Positions 1-11,300 of a stretch of 64,000 nucleotides of DNA are shown piece by piece. Each line of letters opens with the position of its first letter. Within the stretch, counting starts at the first letter, position 1. The notes under the pieces are model-generated. The model made no database searches and had not been told where the DNA came from. It was given only the letters and a program-made list of their open reading frames with translations. Source of the DNA: Tetranychus cinnabarinus (lineage: Eukaryota > Arthropoda > Arachnida > Trombidiformes > Tetranychidae); assembly GCA_022266195.1 (NCBI GenBank), contig WHVY01000003.1, positions 11,966,001-12,030,000 of the forward strand, written 5' to 3'. Made by a program: the position numbers and the translations under genes.

Positions 1-1418
1 CGGACAACATTGTTTGAAGATTGTTTATCGACTGATGACTTAACATTTGAGTTCTGTGAAACGTTAGATGATGACTTAACGTCTGACTTGTTGGAGTTGG
101 AAACGGTTGTTGAGGAAGCTTGATTGTTTACTGATGATCGAACGTCCGAAACTTTGTTACTGTTTGATACATTGGTTGAGCTTTTTGTGTTTGATGATCG
201 GTTGTCAACAGATTTGTTGTCTACTGATCGAACATCATTTTGAACATTAACTGAGTTAATATTGTTGATTCGGTTAATTCTATTAATTCGGTTGATTTCA
301 TTGATTTCATTTTCGTAGTTGCTTGATCGTCGGTTTTTTGATTCGTTAGATGAGACATCTTCATTTGAACTGTGGCTTCGAGTTACTCGCCGATTATTTT
401 CTGATCGATTGTTGGATGAGTTAGCGGAAGATGAAGATTCGCTTGATGATCGCCGAGCAGCTCGGTATCGTCTGAAAGCTTCATTTCGGGCAAGGAATTC
501 GCTTCGGTCAAAGGATGATCGTCGGTTGTCTACAGAGTTGTTTGAGTTCTCTGATGAAGATGAAGATCGAGTAGCTGAAGAGTCTGAGTTGGATGATCGT
601 GAGTCAAAGCTGCTTCGTCGTGAGCCTCTTCGACCAAATCGGTATCGCCTTTCTTCGTTTTCTTCGTCATCTTCTTCATCATTATCAAATCGTGATCGTC
701 TGAATGATCCTCGAGCAATTCGTCCCCATCGACTTTCAGGTCCATTACCACCAAGAACAATGACAACAACCTTGTCATTACAGCCAGTAAGGGAAGCGAG
801 TGCATTGCAAGGAGCATGTCGGTGTGGTCTTCGTGGAGCAAAAGATCCAACTGAGAAGTCATCATCGTCATCGTCATTGTCGCTGCTACCAACAGTAGTT
901 GAGGAACCAGTGGAGTCAGAAGAGCCAGAGTTTGATGTGGTTGCGGTTTGAGATTGGGATGAACCAGAGGTGGTTGAACCTCCAATAGTTATAGGTGGGC
1001 TTGTAGTGATAGGAGCTACGGTAATGATTGATGAAAGGTCTGGAGTTGTTGATGAACCCTGGACAGAAGAAGATTGTGATGATTGGGAGGAGGAAGAACC
1101 AGATTGTCCATTAGAAAGGACAGAGACACCAGAGACATCGAGTAAACCAGCGTTTGATGAATCAGCTGATGTGGCTCGACTAATGCTGACTAAAGGAGCT
1201 CCACCATTGACTGAAGTTCGACTTTCAGAGGTCTTGATTAGAACACCATTGGGACCAGTTGAAGATGAACTTGATTCGTATTTAGCCAAAGATTGAGTAT
1301 TAACGCCATTAACAGAGGATCCAGTTGAGTAAGATGATTGTCCGAGACCGGGAATAGTGTAACCATTAAGGGTACCAACAGTAGCTAGGAGGAAAACGGT
1401 TAAAACAAAAGTATTCAT
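1..1418 (-). CDS. Secreted Ser/Asn/Arg-rich low-complexity protein (3' end outside window)
   Basis: An uninterrupted frame runs from the ATG at 1418 to the window edge (472 codons, no stop). The first ~18 residues (MNTFVLTVFLLATVGTLNGY) look like a signal peptide. Ser/Thr/Gly-rich sequence follows to about residue 190, then an acidic Asp run, a short conserved-looking patch with the only two Cys (APCNALASLTGCNDK) and a hydrophobic VVVIVLGG stretch. The rest is Arg/Ser/Asn-rich, with DDEEDDEENEE, clustered basic pairs (RRYRFGRRGSRR) and an Asn-Arg-Ile near-repeat (EINRINRINRINNIN). I do not recognise a family. The signal peptide and repeats suggest an extracellular structural, cuticular, silk-like or salivary protein; that is inference. 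The basic pairs could be processing sites. A TATA box lies about 150 bp upstream. The opposite-strand frames here are shadows. Confidence 0.75.
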   Translation of the reverse strand, partial: MNTFVLTVFLLATVGTLNGYTIPGLGQSSYSTGSSVNGVNTQSLAKYESSSSSTGPNGVLIKTSESRTSVNGGAPLVSISRATSADSSNAGLLDVSGVSVLSNGQSGSSSSQSSQSSSVQGSSTTPDLSSIITVAPITTSPPITIGGSTTSGSSQSQTATTSNSGSSDSTGSSTTVGSSDNDDDDDDFSVGSFAPRRPHRHAPCNALASLTGCNDKVVVIVLGGNGPESRWGRIARGSFRRSRFDNDEEDDEENEERRYRFGRRGSRRSSFDSRSSNSDSSATRSSSSSENSNNSVDNRRSSFDRSEFLARNEAFRRYRAARRSSSESSSSANSSNNRSENNRRVTRSHSSNEDVSSNESKNRRSSNYENEINEINRINRINRINNINSVNVQNDVRSVDNKSVDNRSSNTKSSTNVSNSNKVSDVRSSVNNQASSTTVSNSNKSDVKSSSNVSQNSNVKSSVDKQSSNNVV

Positions 1419-1570
1419 TGTTGTTAAATTGACTAGCTTTAACAAAGTAAATTGGTGAGTTAATTGATAAATAACAGAGTATAATAACTTTTTTAAAATT
1501 CAATTTGGAGACTCTATTGCTCTATTAAATCACAATGAATGATATGGTTCTAGTAGGGTTAAGAGGATCC

Positions 1571-1578
1571 TTTATATA
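1571..1578 (-). promoter_or_regulatory. TATA box of the Ser-rich secreted protein gene
   Basis: Read on the minus strand this is TATATAAA, 153 bp upstream of the ATG at 1418. A short GC-richer patch with the palindrome CGACGTCG lies just upstream (about 1605-1612). A strong TATA suits a highly or tissue-specifically expressed secretory gene. Confidence 0.5.
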
Positions 1579-4500
1579 CCCATAGATTCGAGATCGAGAT
1601 TGGCATCGACGTCGTAGAAGGGTCATTAATTATCTCAATCTGTTGCCTCTGACACTTATTAATACTTATTATGTACAATGTTAAATATGACGTTAACAAT
1701 AATTGTCAGTAAACAGTAATCGACATTTAGCAAAAAAGTATTCCCTTTCAATTTAGTTTCATTATTGCACCTTGCCAATTATTGTGCCTAAACTTTGACT
1801 TAACAAACACCTAATCAATATTAAATTGTCCAAATCAAAGAATTGAATCTAAACATGTTTATTAAATGTGTTTTTACATCTGCAAAAATTTTTTTGGCTT
1901 TTTGTGGTAAAGTCGAAAAAATGGCGTAGACAAGGTTAAACATGAAGTCCTGCGATTGTCTGAAGATGACATTTAAAAGTAAATGATTAATTTGACTAAT
2001 TTGATGAATTGTTACAAGGTAAATAACTAATTAGACTTCAATTTGTGAAACTAAGCATCAAACGCAAAATGACAAGGTTTTTGGTTGTTGTTGGGAGTAA
2101 CACTAATGCAGTGTTTTCAAATTGACCTTCGTGGACATATTTAAAATTAACATTTAATAGATTAATTAAAAGAGTGATTCTTGAACATTTAAGTTGATTA
2201 GTTGACTGATTATCAGATTGATCGAGATTCATTGAAATGATTGAGCAAGATTAGTAAAAAAAAGGTTAGTTGAATGTGAAAATGAAATGAAATGGGAAAA
2301 CAACAGTAACTGAGTAACTGGTTGTTGAGTGCGTTCATTGTGCTTTTGGTTGCTCTTAAACTGGTTTCAGTATTTTTATCGAACTAATTGGTCATGTAAA
2401 TGTGTTTCCGGTTCCTTTAAGATTAAGCAAACATTTTGGTTGAATAAGTTAATCAACATCTGATTAGAAAGTTGAAAACAGAACAGTAAATGTGAAAATC
2501 TCATTTACCAGTTTTCCCTTTTTGTCTTGTCAAATTCAAGTTTCAATCTGGAAACATTTTTGTTTGAATATTTCTTATTTTTTTACATTTTTGTGTTTTT
2601 TTCATCAATCCTGGTCAAACAGGTTCAACTGCAAATGAACAGATTACATGAAAATGAAAATTAAACTCAAGTTATCGAGTGATTACTGGAAAAATGGATT
2701 CAATGAAAAGAGATGAAACTAGAAAAAAGTAAATCTATGAAAGCAAATGTTGGATGGGAAAACATTTGTTAAAGTCAGCAGTTAATAGCAACTTTAAAGG
2801 TTGGTTAACAGTAATACAGTTAATTATGTAATCAGTTTCAATTGAACACACATTTTTTACCTGTTTAATTGTGTATCTAATTGTACAATTTAAAGTAAAA
2901 TCCTTCATTTTAATCTTGCATTTTCAATGTTCAATTCACAGTATTCAGGAAGTATCATTAAACCAACATCAATCTTAGCTTAATCAATCAATGACTTTAA
3001 CATTAATCTCTTAATTATTTACATTATTTACATCATCGTCATCATCATCATCATCCACAACAGCATCATCATAAATATGATCAAACGTTTTCCCTGCAGC
3101 AATGGTCATTGCCATTCATTCAATGGCTTGTAACACTGAAACTAACGTTTATTTTTTTCCTTTTAACCCGAAAACTCTATCGATGACTTTTAATTTTAAT
3201 TTCAATTGTAATTTTAATTACAGTTAATCAATTGAGAAAGGCAAATTAAATAAACTAAACAATGAATGGACAATAAACCGTAGCGATGATGAATCTTGAT
3301 CAACATGTTTCACCTTTTCTCTCCTTTTTTTCAATTTGCATTTTAATTTATCAACATCTTCATTAAGTGTGACGATAATAATACTTATCTACGAAATGAA
3401 CAAATCAAGGCAATTTTCAGTTCGCGTTGTTCAACAAATATTAATGCATTTATAAAAAAAAACGTCAGGTAAGTTGATAAAGTAAAGCAAGTGTACGTTA
3501 TTTTGAAACGTTTGGTTGCCATTTAATACTTCAATGTGTATGTTTGTGTCTGTATCCATCTTTTTGATACAAAAAAATATATTTATCTTGCGAGTTTAAC
3601 TTATAAATAAATATACATTTATTTACAATCTATATTTACATTTAGTTATGATTTAAGACCGCAGGGCCAATTAAACAGATCATGATTCAGTTGAATAATG
3701 AGAAGGGTCAAAAACCATTTTTTTGTTTGTTACTGTTTTCACCTTTTCCTAGTCAACTTCATTTTCTGGTTAACCCGAAACCCAAATCGTTTTACAAGAA
3801 GATTAAAAAGGGAAAACTAAAAGTATTTGAAACCAGAATTTGAAGCAAAAAATGTTCACCCAAAACCCAAAAGAGCCTAAAAATTGTACCTCAAACATGC
3901 AGACCTTAACCTAAAAAGGATGAAATTTGCAAAGCTAAACCCAAATTATCAAAGCTAACATTAACTGTCAATGTCATCTCATTGTTAATCTCAACACACG
4001 TTGATTTTAATGTCAAGATTCAATAAAATAATTAATCTAATTGAGTGAAAGTATCCAATGATTTATAAAGTAACATACAAATTAAAATGAACAGTCAACA
4101 GTTAATCGAGTAGTCAAAGTAAAAGCAAAAGGTAAATTGGTTTTGGGTGAAAAAGTGAAATATTTTTTTCCTTTTCATTGATGAATATATTTTGTTTGAT
4201 TTACAATAATCAAGTATAAAATTATTATTATTATTATTAATATATTTATGTTATTAAAACCACCGATAATCATGATTAAATGGTGTTTTTTATTAACTAT
4301 TTTTTGATTATAATTATTTACTGTTAACTTGTTCAGTTTATTTGTTTGCAGGTAAAGTGCAAAAGATGTCTGACTTGTTTGCTTGTCTGTATTATTTATT
4401 GTAACTTGTTGACTCGAAAAAAAGAAACGACTTTCAGGTTACTGGTTTTGTTTGCTTGGTTCAGACCTTTGTCTGTACAAATGTGTACCTTTGCTGTGCA

Positions 4501-6920
4501 AAAAGCACGCATTTTTATCACAAGTAAAAACACACCAACAATCATTTATCTTCCTGTTTTGATTTCCCTTCAAATTGTCCAACAATTTAGAAACAACAAT
4601 TTACTTTTATCCACATCAACAGCAAACAACATCAGCTATTATAGATGTTAATATTATGTTGATGGTTATTCAGTTGAATATTGTGTGAATCTGAATGAAT
4701 AGATGAAGAAAAATGGTGAAAAAATTTAGTTACAATTATTGAGGTAAAAATTTGAATTGATCGGAATTCAGGTCAACATGGTCAGATCAAGGTTGAAATA
4801 AAACTGAATGCGTAATCATAAATATAAATATATAATTAATTATCGGTACAACTTTTTCCCATCCAAGCCAAATCAACCATTGAAAATATATCAACATTGC
4901 CAATGAACAAAGCATAAACCCAAAAGAAGAAACCAGAAAAACCAAAAAACCCAAAATGTTGAACAAAAATTAGCCTTAAAATTGTCAAAACAAGATTGAA
5001 GGCAATGTCAGAAATTAAAAAATTTAAATTCAAGACTAAAATTAAAAATTAAACACCAAAAACCAGAAACTGAAACTCAACCTAAAATGAAAACCTGATT
5101 TAAAAGTGAATAAACAAATGTGAATGTAAAAATTGCCTAGAAATGGTTGTAATTGTAAATTGAATGTGATTGAATATTGGTGACAGGTTACTGATTGTTA
5201 TTGGTTGTTGATCATAATTGGCAAATGATTGACAATGGTTACATATTGATTGTTACATCTTTACCTTGTATAAAAGAGACAATTTATTTGATATTTACTT
5301 TTACCAGAATTGAATCAACTTTATCATGATTAAATAAGCTAGGATGAAGGTAAAGCGATTATGATGAGGATGATGAATGAAAAAAGAAGCGAAAAAATAA
5401 AATAACTTATAATAATGATAATAATTCCTTTCGATTTCAGGTCAAGTGGCTAGAAAATTACTTTGAACGGGTTTTTCATTGAAAATACAATTTGCTTTCA
5501 TTCAATTGACTCACTCAATCACCTTCACTTTCATCATCAATTTCAACATGATAATCATGATGATGACTTATTATTATTATTTAGATCGTTTTATGTCTAG
5601 CTTGTTGAAATATTTTACAATCAAACTGTTCATTTCAATTTCATTTGGTTAGTTAAATCAATGAGAAACAAAGGAAGATCAATTGCGTTCAATCAAAATT
5701 AGACTAGACTTGAAATTGATACGTGATTATGATTGTATAAATTTTAATTTAATACACTTGATTATCATAGTTGGACTAATTTGTTGCTACATTTTCAATT
5801 GAGATTGGGTAAAAGTCAGGAACTAAACAGTTGAATGGTTTAATATGTATTGTTAGGAAGACAATTTAAGCTTTGCTGTTATATTTAAAACTGTTGACTT
5901 AAAAAAGGCTGAACAAGAATTGATCAACGATTCTTTATTTGATTAATCAGGCTTACAATTTTCAATTTTATTCATTACTAAGCCATTTGTAGGAGTTTGA
6001 TTTGATTATAAATGTTTACTTGGTCAACATTGGTAATGATGCAGTTAGTAGGGATTCAAATGTTTGTCATTTGTTTTTGTCTTTACCAGTAGATCTTGTA
6101 ATCTAATTGTCCGCCAGGCAACAACTAATCATGATGCTTTATTGATCTCCTCATAATGGACTGATTTAATGTTGAACAGATTTGTATTTAAGATAATACA
6201 ACAGTTTAGGGAAGGGAAACGCTTTTGACGTTTCACTTTGATTTTTAGCTTCAAGATCTGGTAAGATCAAGTATTATCAATGATATATACGTACATGAAC
6301 ATCAATATACACACAACATTGCCTTTTATCATTTTATACACTCATTGATTTGGTTGTGAGAGATAATTGTTGAAGTAATTTTTGTAGGACTTAAATTTAA
6401 TTTGATACCTGTAATGAGGTTTTGCGAGTTTCATTGAAAGACAAGGAGAAATGATTGACTCAAGTTTAAGGATATAGCTTTTTTTATTACATTAAAAAGC
6501 TAACACCATTTTATTGTCAACAAATTATACAAACCTTTTTGAATCAACTAAATGAACCTTATCAGCTAATTTAAAGTATCACTTTGATCAAATATGTATT
6601 TACTGGTAAATAAATAATCAATTTATTCAATTAAATTGTTTAAAGGTTAATTATGACTGGCTTTAAAAAATAAAATAAAGCGATTCAATTTTTTTTGTGT
6701 CAAAGTTACGTTTAAATGCAGTCTGATGAAAGGCTTGAAATCGATGAGAAAGTTTAGATTGATCCAAGATAGAAGGGTTTATTTTGATTTTATCAAGAAA
6801 AAGCTGTTCATTAACAGTTAGAGGACAAGAATTGATCGTTTATAACAGTCAATTTGATTGACTTACTGCATCAGAAACACAACTGTAACTGTAATCAAAA
6901 ATTAATCAAAAATAATTTAT
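1579..6920. other. Gene-poor AT-rich stretch
   Basis: I see no supported gene. The few frames over 60 codons either lack an ATG (for example 4346-4651 begins with TTG) or have no recognisable composition. There are simple repeats (CAT/GTCATCATC near 3025-3055, ATT near 4219-4240) and two A-rich patches with recurrent ACCCAAA/ACCAAAA words (about 3770-3960 and 4900-5090). It may hold UTR introns or regulatory DNA of flanking genes. Confidence 0.5.
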
Positions 6921-7009
6921 GTACTTTAAGCGCCATCTGCTGTAAATAAGTAAAAACTTTTACAAATGTAACCTTTGAAGGGTAATAGATGGCACTAGTA
7001 TCTTCTTTG

Positions 7010-7029
7010 TATAAAACAGCATTTGGCGC
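7010..7029 (+). promoter_or_regulatory. TATA box and E2F-like site of the securin-like gene
   Basis: TATAAAA at 7010-7016 is followed at 7022-7029 by TTTGGCGC, a match to the E2F consensus TTTSGCGC. The ATG is at 7190. The arrangement suits cell-cycle transcription, which agrees with the securin assignment; function is inferred. Confidence 0.45.
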
Positions 7030-7189
7030 TTGGTAAAAGTAACGAACATCTTTTTAAATTTAAAGTTCAACTGCCCTTGTGTCCATTTAAACCTCTGACC
7101 ATTTTACTTTGATCTTGTCTTCTCAATTAGTGTTTTATTGTTCAGTTTATTAATTGGAATCGTAAATTACATCTTTTCATTTACAAGTT

Positions 7190-7687
7190 ATGTCTCAAAC
7201 TAGTGTAACTCAATCTGCTCGTAAGGCTTTTGGTAATGTTTCCAATGTAAAAGGAAGCTTCAAGAATATCTCTGGTGTCTCTGGTAAACTCGCTTTTAAC
7301 AGTGGAGTTAGTGTTCCAAGTCCAACCAAGGAAGGTCCTAAAAAAGCGAAGGATTTAAAGTCTGGTGGCTTGTCTGCATCTTGTAAGAAGGTTACATTGG
7401 AGAAGTCTGTTAAATCATTGAAGGGAGTTAAACCACAGCAATTGCAACAGCAACAGCCGCCTGCATCATGTATCAAGGAAAAAGAAAAGTGCACTAAATC
7501 TAATATTTTTAATGAATCAATCCTTGAGGATCATTATCCAATGCTTGAAGAAGATTTAGATGACCTTTCGTTTTCTCCTATCAGCATGTTTGGTCCTACG
7601 GATGCGATTAAATTTGACGAGGAAGAGGATCTTCCACAATTTATGGCGAAACCTCTCAAGTTTGAGCTGGATCTTGATCTTCTTTAA
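7190..7687 (+). CDS. Securin-like protein (separase inhibitor candidate)
   Basis: Single-exon, 165 aa. The layout matches animal securins: a basic Ser/Lys-rich N-terminal half and an acidic C-terminal half. SARKAFGNVSN (10-20) lines up with the vertebrate securin destruction box RKALGTVN. CKKVTLEKSVKSLK resembles the basic segment after it, and an acidic segment around residue 106 (LEDHYPMLEEDLDDLSFSPI) resembles the YPEIE...FNP separase-binding region. Securin holds separase inactive until APC/C-driven destruction at anaphase. Oddities: no KEN box, and the D-box Leu is Phe. Securins are very divergent, so this rests on motif order and the E2F-like promoter. The opposite-strand frame 7210-7494 is a shadow. 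Confidence 0.5.
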   Translation: MSQTSVTQSARKAFGNVSNVKGSFKNISGVSGKLAFNSGVSVPSPTKEGPKKAKDLKSGGLSASCKKVTLEKSVKSLKGVKPQQLQQQQPPASCIKEKEKCTKSNIFNESILEDHYPMLEEDLDDLSFSPISMFGPTDAIKFDEEEDLPQFMAKPLKFELDLDLL

Positions 7688-8365
7688 ACATAATCATTAA
7701 TCATCTTTTCCTTATTAATGTATTTGTATATTATTTATCACAATTTCAACTTCCATACATCCTCATGTCCATTCAGCTCTTACACTTATATTTTTTTAAT
7801 AACAGTTTCTTTCCATTCAAAGACTTGCTTTGTTTATATCAAATAACAGGCCCATTCATCAGGGTATTTCAAAAAATGACATGCTAGAAGTGAACAGAGT
7901 ATTTTTAAATTATCTGTGAATCGCTAGATATCTAATTATTGCTATAATTTTTGATAAATTTGATTAAAATACCAAATAGTGTTAATAAGGTGCGTCTAAA
8001 TTATATATTGTGACTTCTTTATCAGTCTAAAAGACATGTTTACTTCGAGATGTACTCAATGATCTTTTGAAATACCTTGAAAATAATTTCTCCACCCTTT
8101 CTCAAGCTATTGATCAAAAATTCACAATCAATTTAGTAGTTACTGGTTGATTTATAACAGAATGCTTCAATTGAAGCTGAAGAGTTTTCTAATGAAATAA
8201 TAAAAAAAATTTTCTTATTCAATTTTTTACTTTTCCTTTTCAATGAAAATACAATGCAATATAATCGTCAATATTGACTTAAGTCATTTGTACACATTTT
8301 ATATATTTATATATATATATTAACTCTTTTTTTCTGGTTGCTGATATTAAATAGTTTCAATTAGT
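7688..8365. other. Convergent 3' flanks of the securin-like and galactosyltransferase genes
   Basis: AT-rich sequence between two convergent stop codons. It contains AATAAA-like words (for example near 8200) and a short AT dinucleotide run near 8300-8320. I see no further gene. Confidence 0.5.
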
Positions 8366-11300
8366 TTAAGGTTGTAATGCATCAACGAGTATCCAAGTGT
8401 AAAGTTTTTGAAAGATGGTATCAAGCTTTTTATATTTAAGGCTGCTTAATCCATCAGTCCTGAATCGTCTTTTTGCTGAGTATAGCTTTTTGTATCTAAA
8501 ATGGAGAAAAGATGAGAAAGAAAATCAATGAATAAGTAGAGTAGACATAGATTAAAATTGATTTAAAATGATTAAATAAAAGTATTTTTCATCAAAATGT
8601 GATTCAAGGGAAGACACAGAGAAAGATTAACCATCCAGACTTTTAATGCTATTAAATTCACATAAGTTGGGTTATATTAAAGTTATCAAAAACAGGAATT
8701 AAAGGTAATTATATCAACTTTAGCTGTTGATGTGCATTCAAATACAGCTAGGTTATAATCAAAACTAACAGCAACCATATTCCAAGTCTGTTATGAACAA
8801 TGAATCAAAATCGATACAAACTATTTAATATTTCAAAAATAAACCTTTAAAGACAGGTTTGTGAAAAGAGTTAGAGAAATTCAATAAATGATTGAAGGTT
8901 ATTGGCAATAAATTAACAAAAGATATTCTTATTTTAATCAAGTATGACCCATTATCAGCACATAACAATAAACCTGTCGGAAATGAGCATAAAAGGGTAA
9001 AAAAATAGCTAAAAATTAGGATAAATGATCTTAAATGGTAAAACAGACTTGTGAATGGACCAGAAAAACCAACTAATTTGAACAATTAAAGATTTAAACA
9101 CACTAAACTGCTATTCTTGCATTTGATAATCAATGTTTAAACTGAATAAACATTTACAATGTTATTGTTGACCAATCAAATTAGCAATATTATCATTATG
9201 TTATAAAGAGAGTTGCTGTATTGAATGGAAGGGCGAAAAGAGTTGAATGAAACGATCATAAGATGATCTGAAGACGAAAAGAGGAAGAATAAAATTTAAC
9301 AAGAAATAAGAGTAAATAAGAAAAGGAAGACTGAACTCGATGAGAAAACGATGAATCGTTGAAATGAAATTGAATCAAGGGATAATAAGATGATGAGGAC
9401 AAATGAGGGAGAAAAACAAGGGGCAAGATGAGGATTGATGAATAAACAAGTGAGTAATGTAAGGAGAAAAGTCAATTGAGATCAATATAAGATTGTCACG
9501 CTACTGGTGCGTGTCCTCGATTAGACTCTTTGTAATTTTGCCCTGAAAATCCTAGATTAACTTGGAAGATTGGTAAGACAGGGAAAGATTGAAAGAGAAT
9601 AATGAGAATGTTTCCTTTTGTTTCATCCTCATCCTAATCACCATTATTTCCATCGTTTCTTGTTCTTCGCATTATTTTGTAACTTTCATCAGCAATATTT
9701 GTACATTTATAATAACTATCAACTGTTCCGAGTTTTTATCCCTAGATTTCAGGACCGGAGATAGGCAACAACTTTGACAACAAGAGTATTTCCTGTGATG
9801 AGGAAGCTGGGAAACATGACGATGCACTTACTATCTGAAAGAGATGAAAAAAGAACCATGGAATGAATCAGTTAAGACAGAGACAAAAAACTAATACGAT
9901 TAAGTCACCACATTGAATGACATCAACTTTTTTTTGTCTGGTGGTGATGATGGTGATCAAGGGTGGAGATACTTGTAATCAACTTAAAACAGACTAACAA
10001 TCAACCAGCAATCAATTTATCATAAAGTTACAATAAACTACAAGAAAATAAGTGATTTAGTCTTCCATCATCTTTAAGCATACAGACTTGATCAAATCTT
10101 GTTTTAACCTTTTTCTTGTTTCCATCTTCACTCATTTATCTTTTAACAAGGATGTTGAAAGTAACACACCCTTTTACCCAAATTTAATATTATAATTGTG
10201 ACTCATTTACAGTAATAATCATGATGGTGAAAATCATGATGATGGTGGTGGCAAGAATCAATTTAAAACCCTTGTAAAAATCCGTAACAGAATGAAACTC
10301 CAAGAATAGAAAAAAGCAATTCTAGAATGAGAAAGAGAAATGAATTAGAAAAGTGTTTGTAAAATCGACATTAGGAAGGGAATTGGTTCAGGGAGATTCA
10401 TTGATTGTAATGTTTAACTTGATCACTATGGTTATGACTTTGAGTTTAGAGAACTGAACTTTCTCTCGAAATTAAGACAAAGATAAATCAATAAATTAAA
10501 AAAGGTAAGAAAGGTAGGCGAAAAGTTTAGAAGGTAAAGTGAATAACAACTAAAATAGATTGAAATGATTAATAATTTAAATTCAGAGGTTTACGTTGTT
10601 TGAACATAAAGTAGCAACGTTAGCAAATCAAGAGAGCATGTCATTGATAATAAATATTTCATGTCCAGTAGATGAGAAAAGCCAAGTATTGAAATAGCAA
10701 ACAGAAAACAAAACAAGAAAAAATCTCAGCAAACATTTACTTCTTGTTTTTGGCTGATGCTTTATTTCATTTCATCATGTTCATCATAATCATCCTAACC
10801 ATCATCATCATCTCTATCATTTCTTGTCTTGTTTGACTTTTTTTACCTCTTTAGACCGTCTATTGTGTTGATTCTGTGAGCGTGCAAAAGCCCATCTCAA
10901 GGGCCATGGTATTGTAAAATATATATAAGTAACAAAGTCATGAAGTTTGAATGAAAAGGAAGAGAATAATGATATTATTGATGATGAAAAAGGTATAAAA
11001 AATTATTTCAAGACTGAAAACGGAAAAGGTTTTCTCATGGCTGAAAAAATTTCAAATGATGGCAAAAAAGTGAAATAAAAAAATATATGCAATCTCAGAA
11101 GACATTGAAACATGAACCGTGAAACAAGAAATAAAAAACATAAGAACTTTTCTCATGTTTTATCAGAGGATCAAATAATGACTAGAAACTGATCACATTA
11201 AATGATAAGTTATCATTAATAATGGATCAATGAAATCATTAAAATGTTGAACATTATGAATGACTAATTTCACACCAAACAGACAATAAAGTACTTTGAA

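Noticed and set aside
319..951. Plus-strand 210-codon frame rich in Arg/Ser/Asp
   Set aside because: Shadow of the minus-strand secreted protein gene (1-1418), which has a signal peptide, TATA box and the longer frame.
530..985. Minus-strand frame rich in His/Leu/Thr
   Set aside because: Out-of-frame reading of the same minus-strand gene.
2038..2232. 64-codon minus-strand ATG frame
   Set aside because: No recognisable relatives, composition like random AT-rich DNA, no promoter or splice support.
4346..4651. 101-codon plus-strand frame
   Set aside because: Starts with TTG, no early ATG, no known motif; likely chance.
8825..9085. Hydrophobic minus-strand frame within the galactosyltransferase intron
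   Set aside because: No ATG start (TTG), no splice context and no family match.
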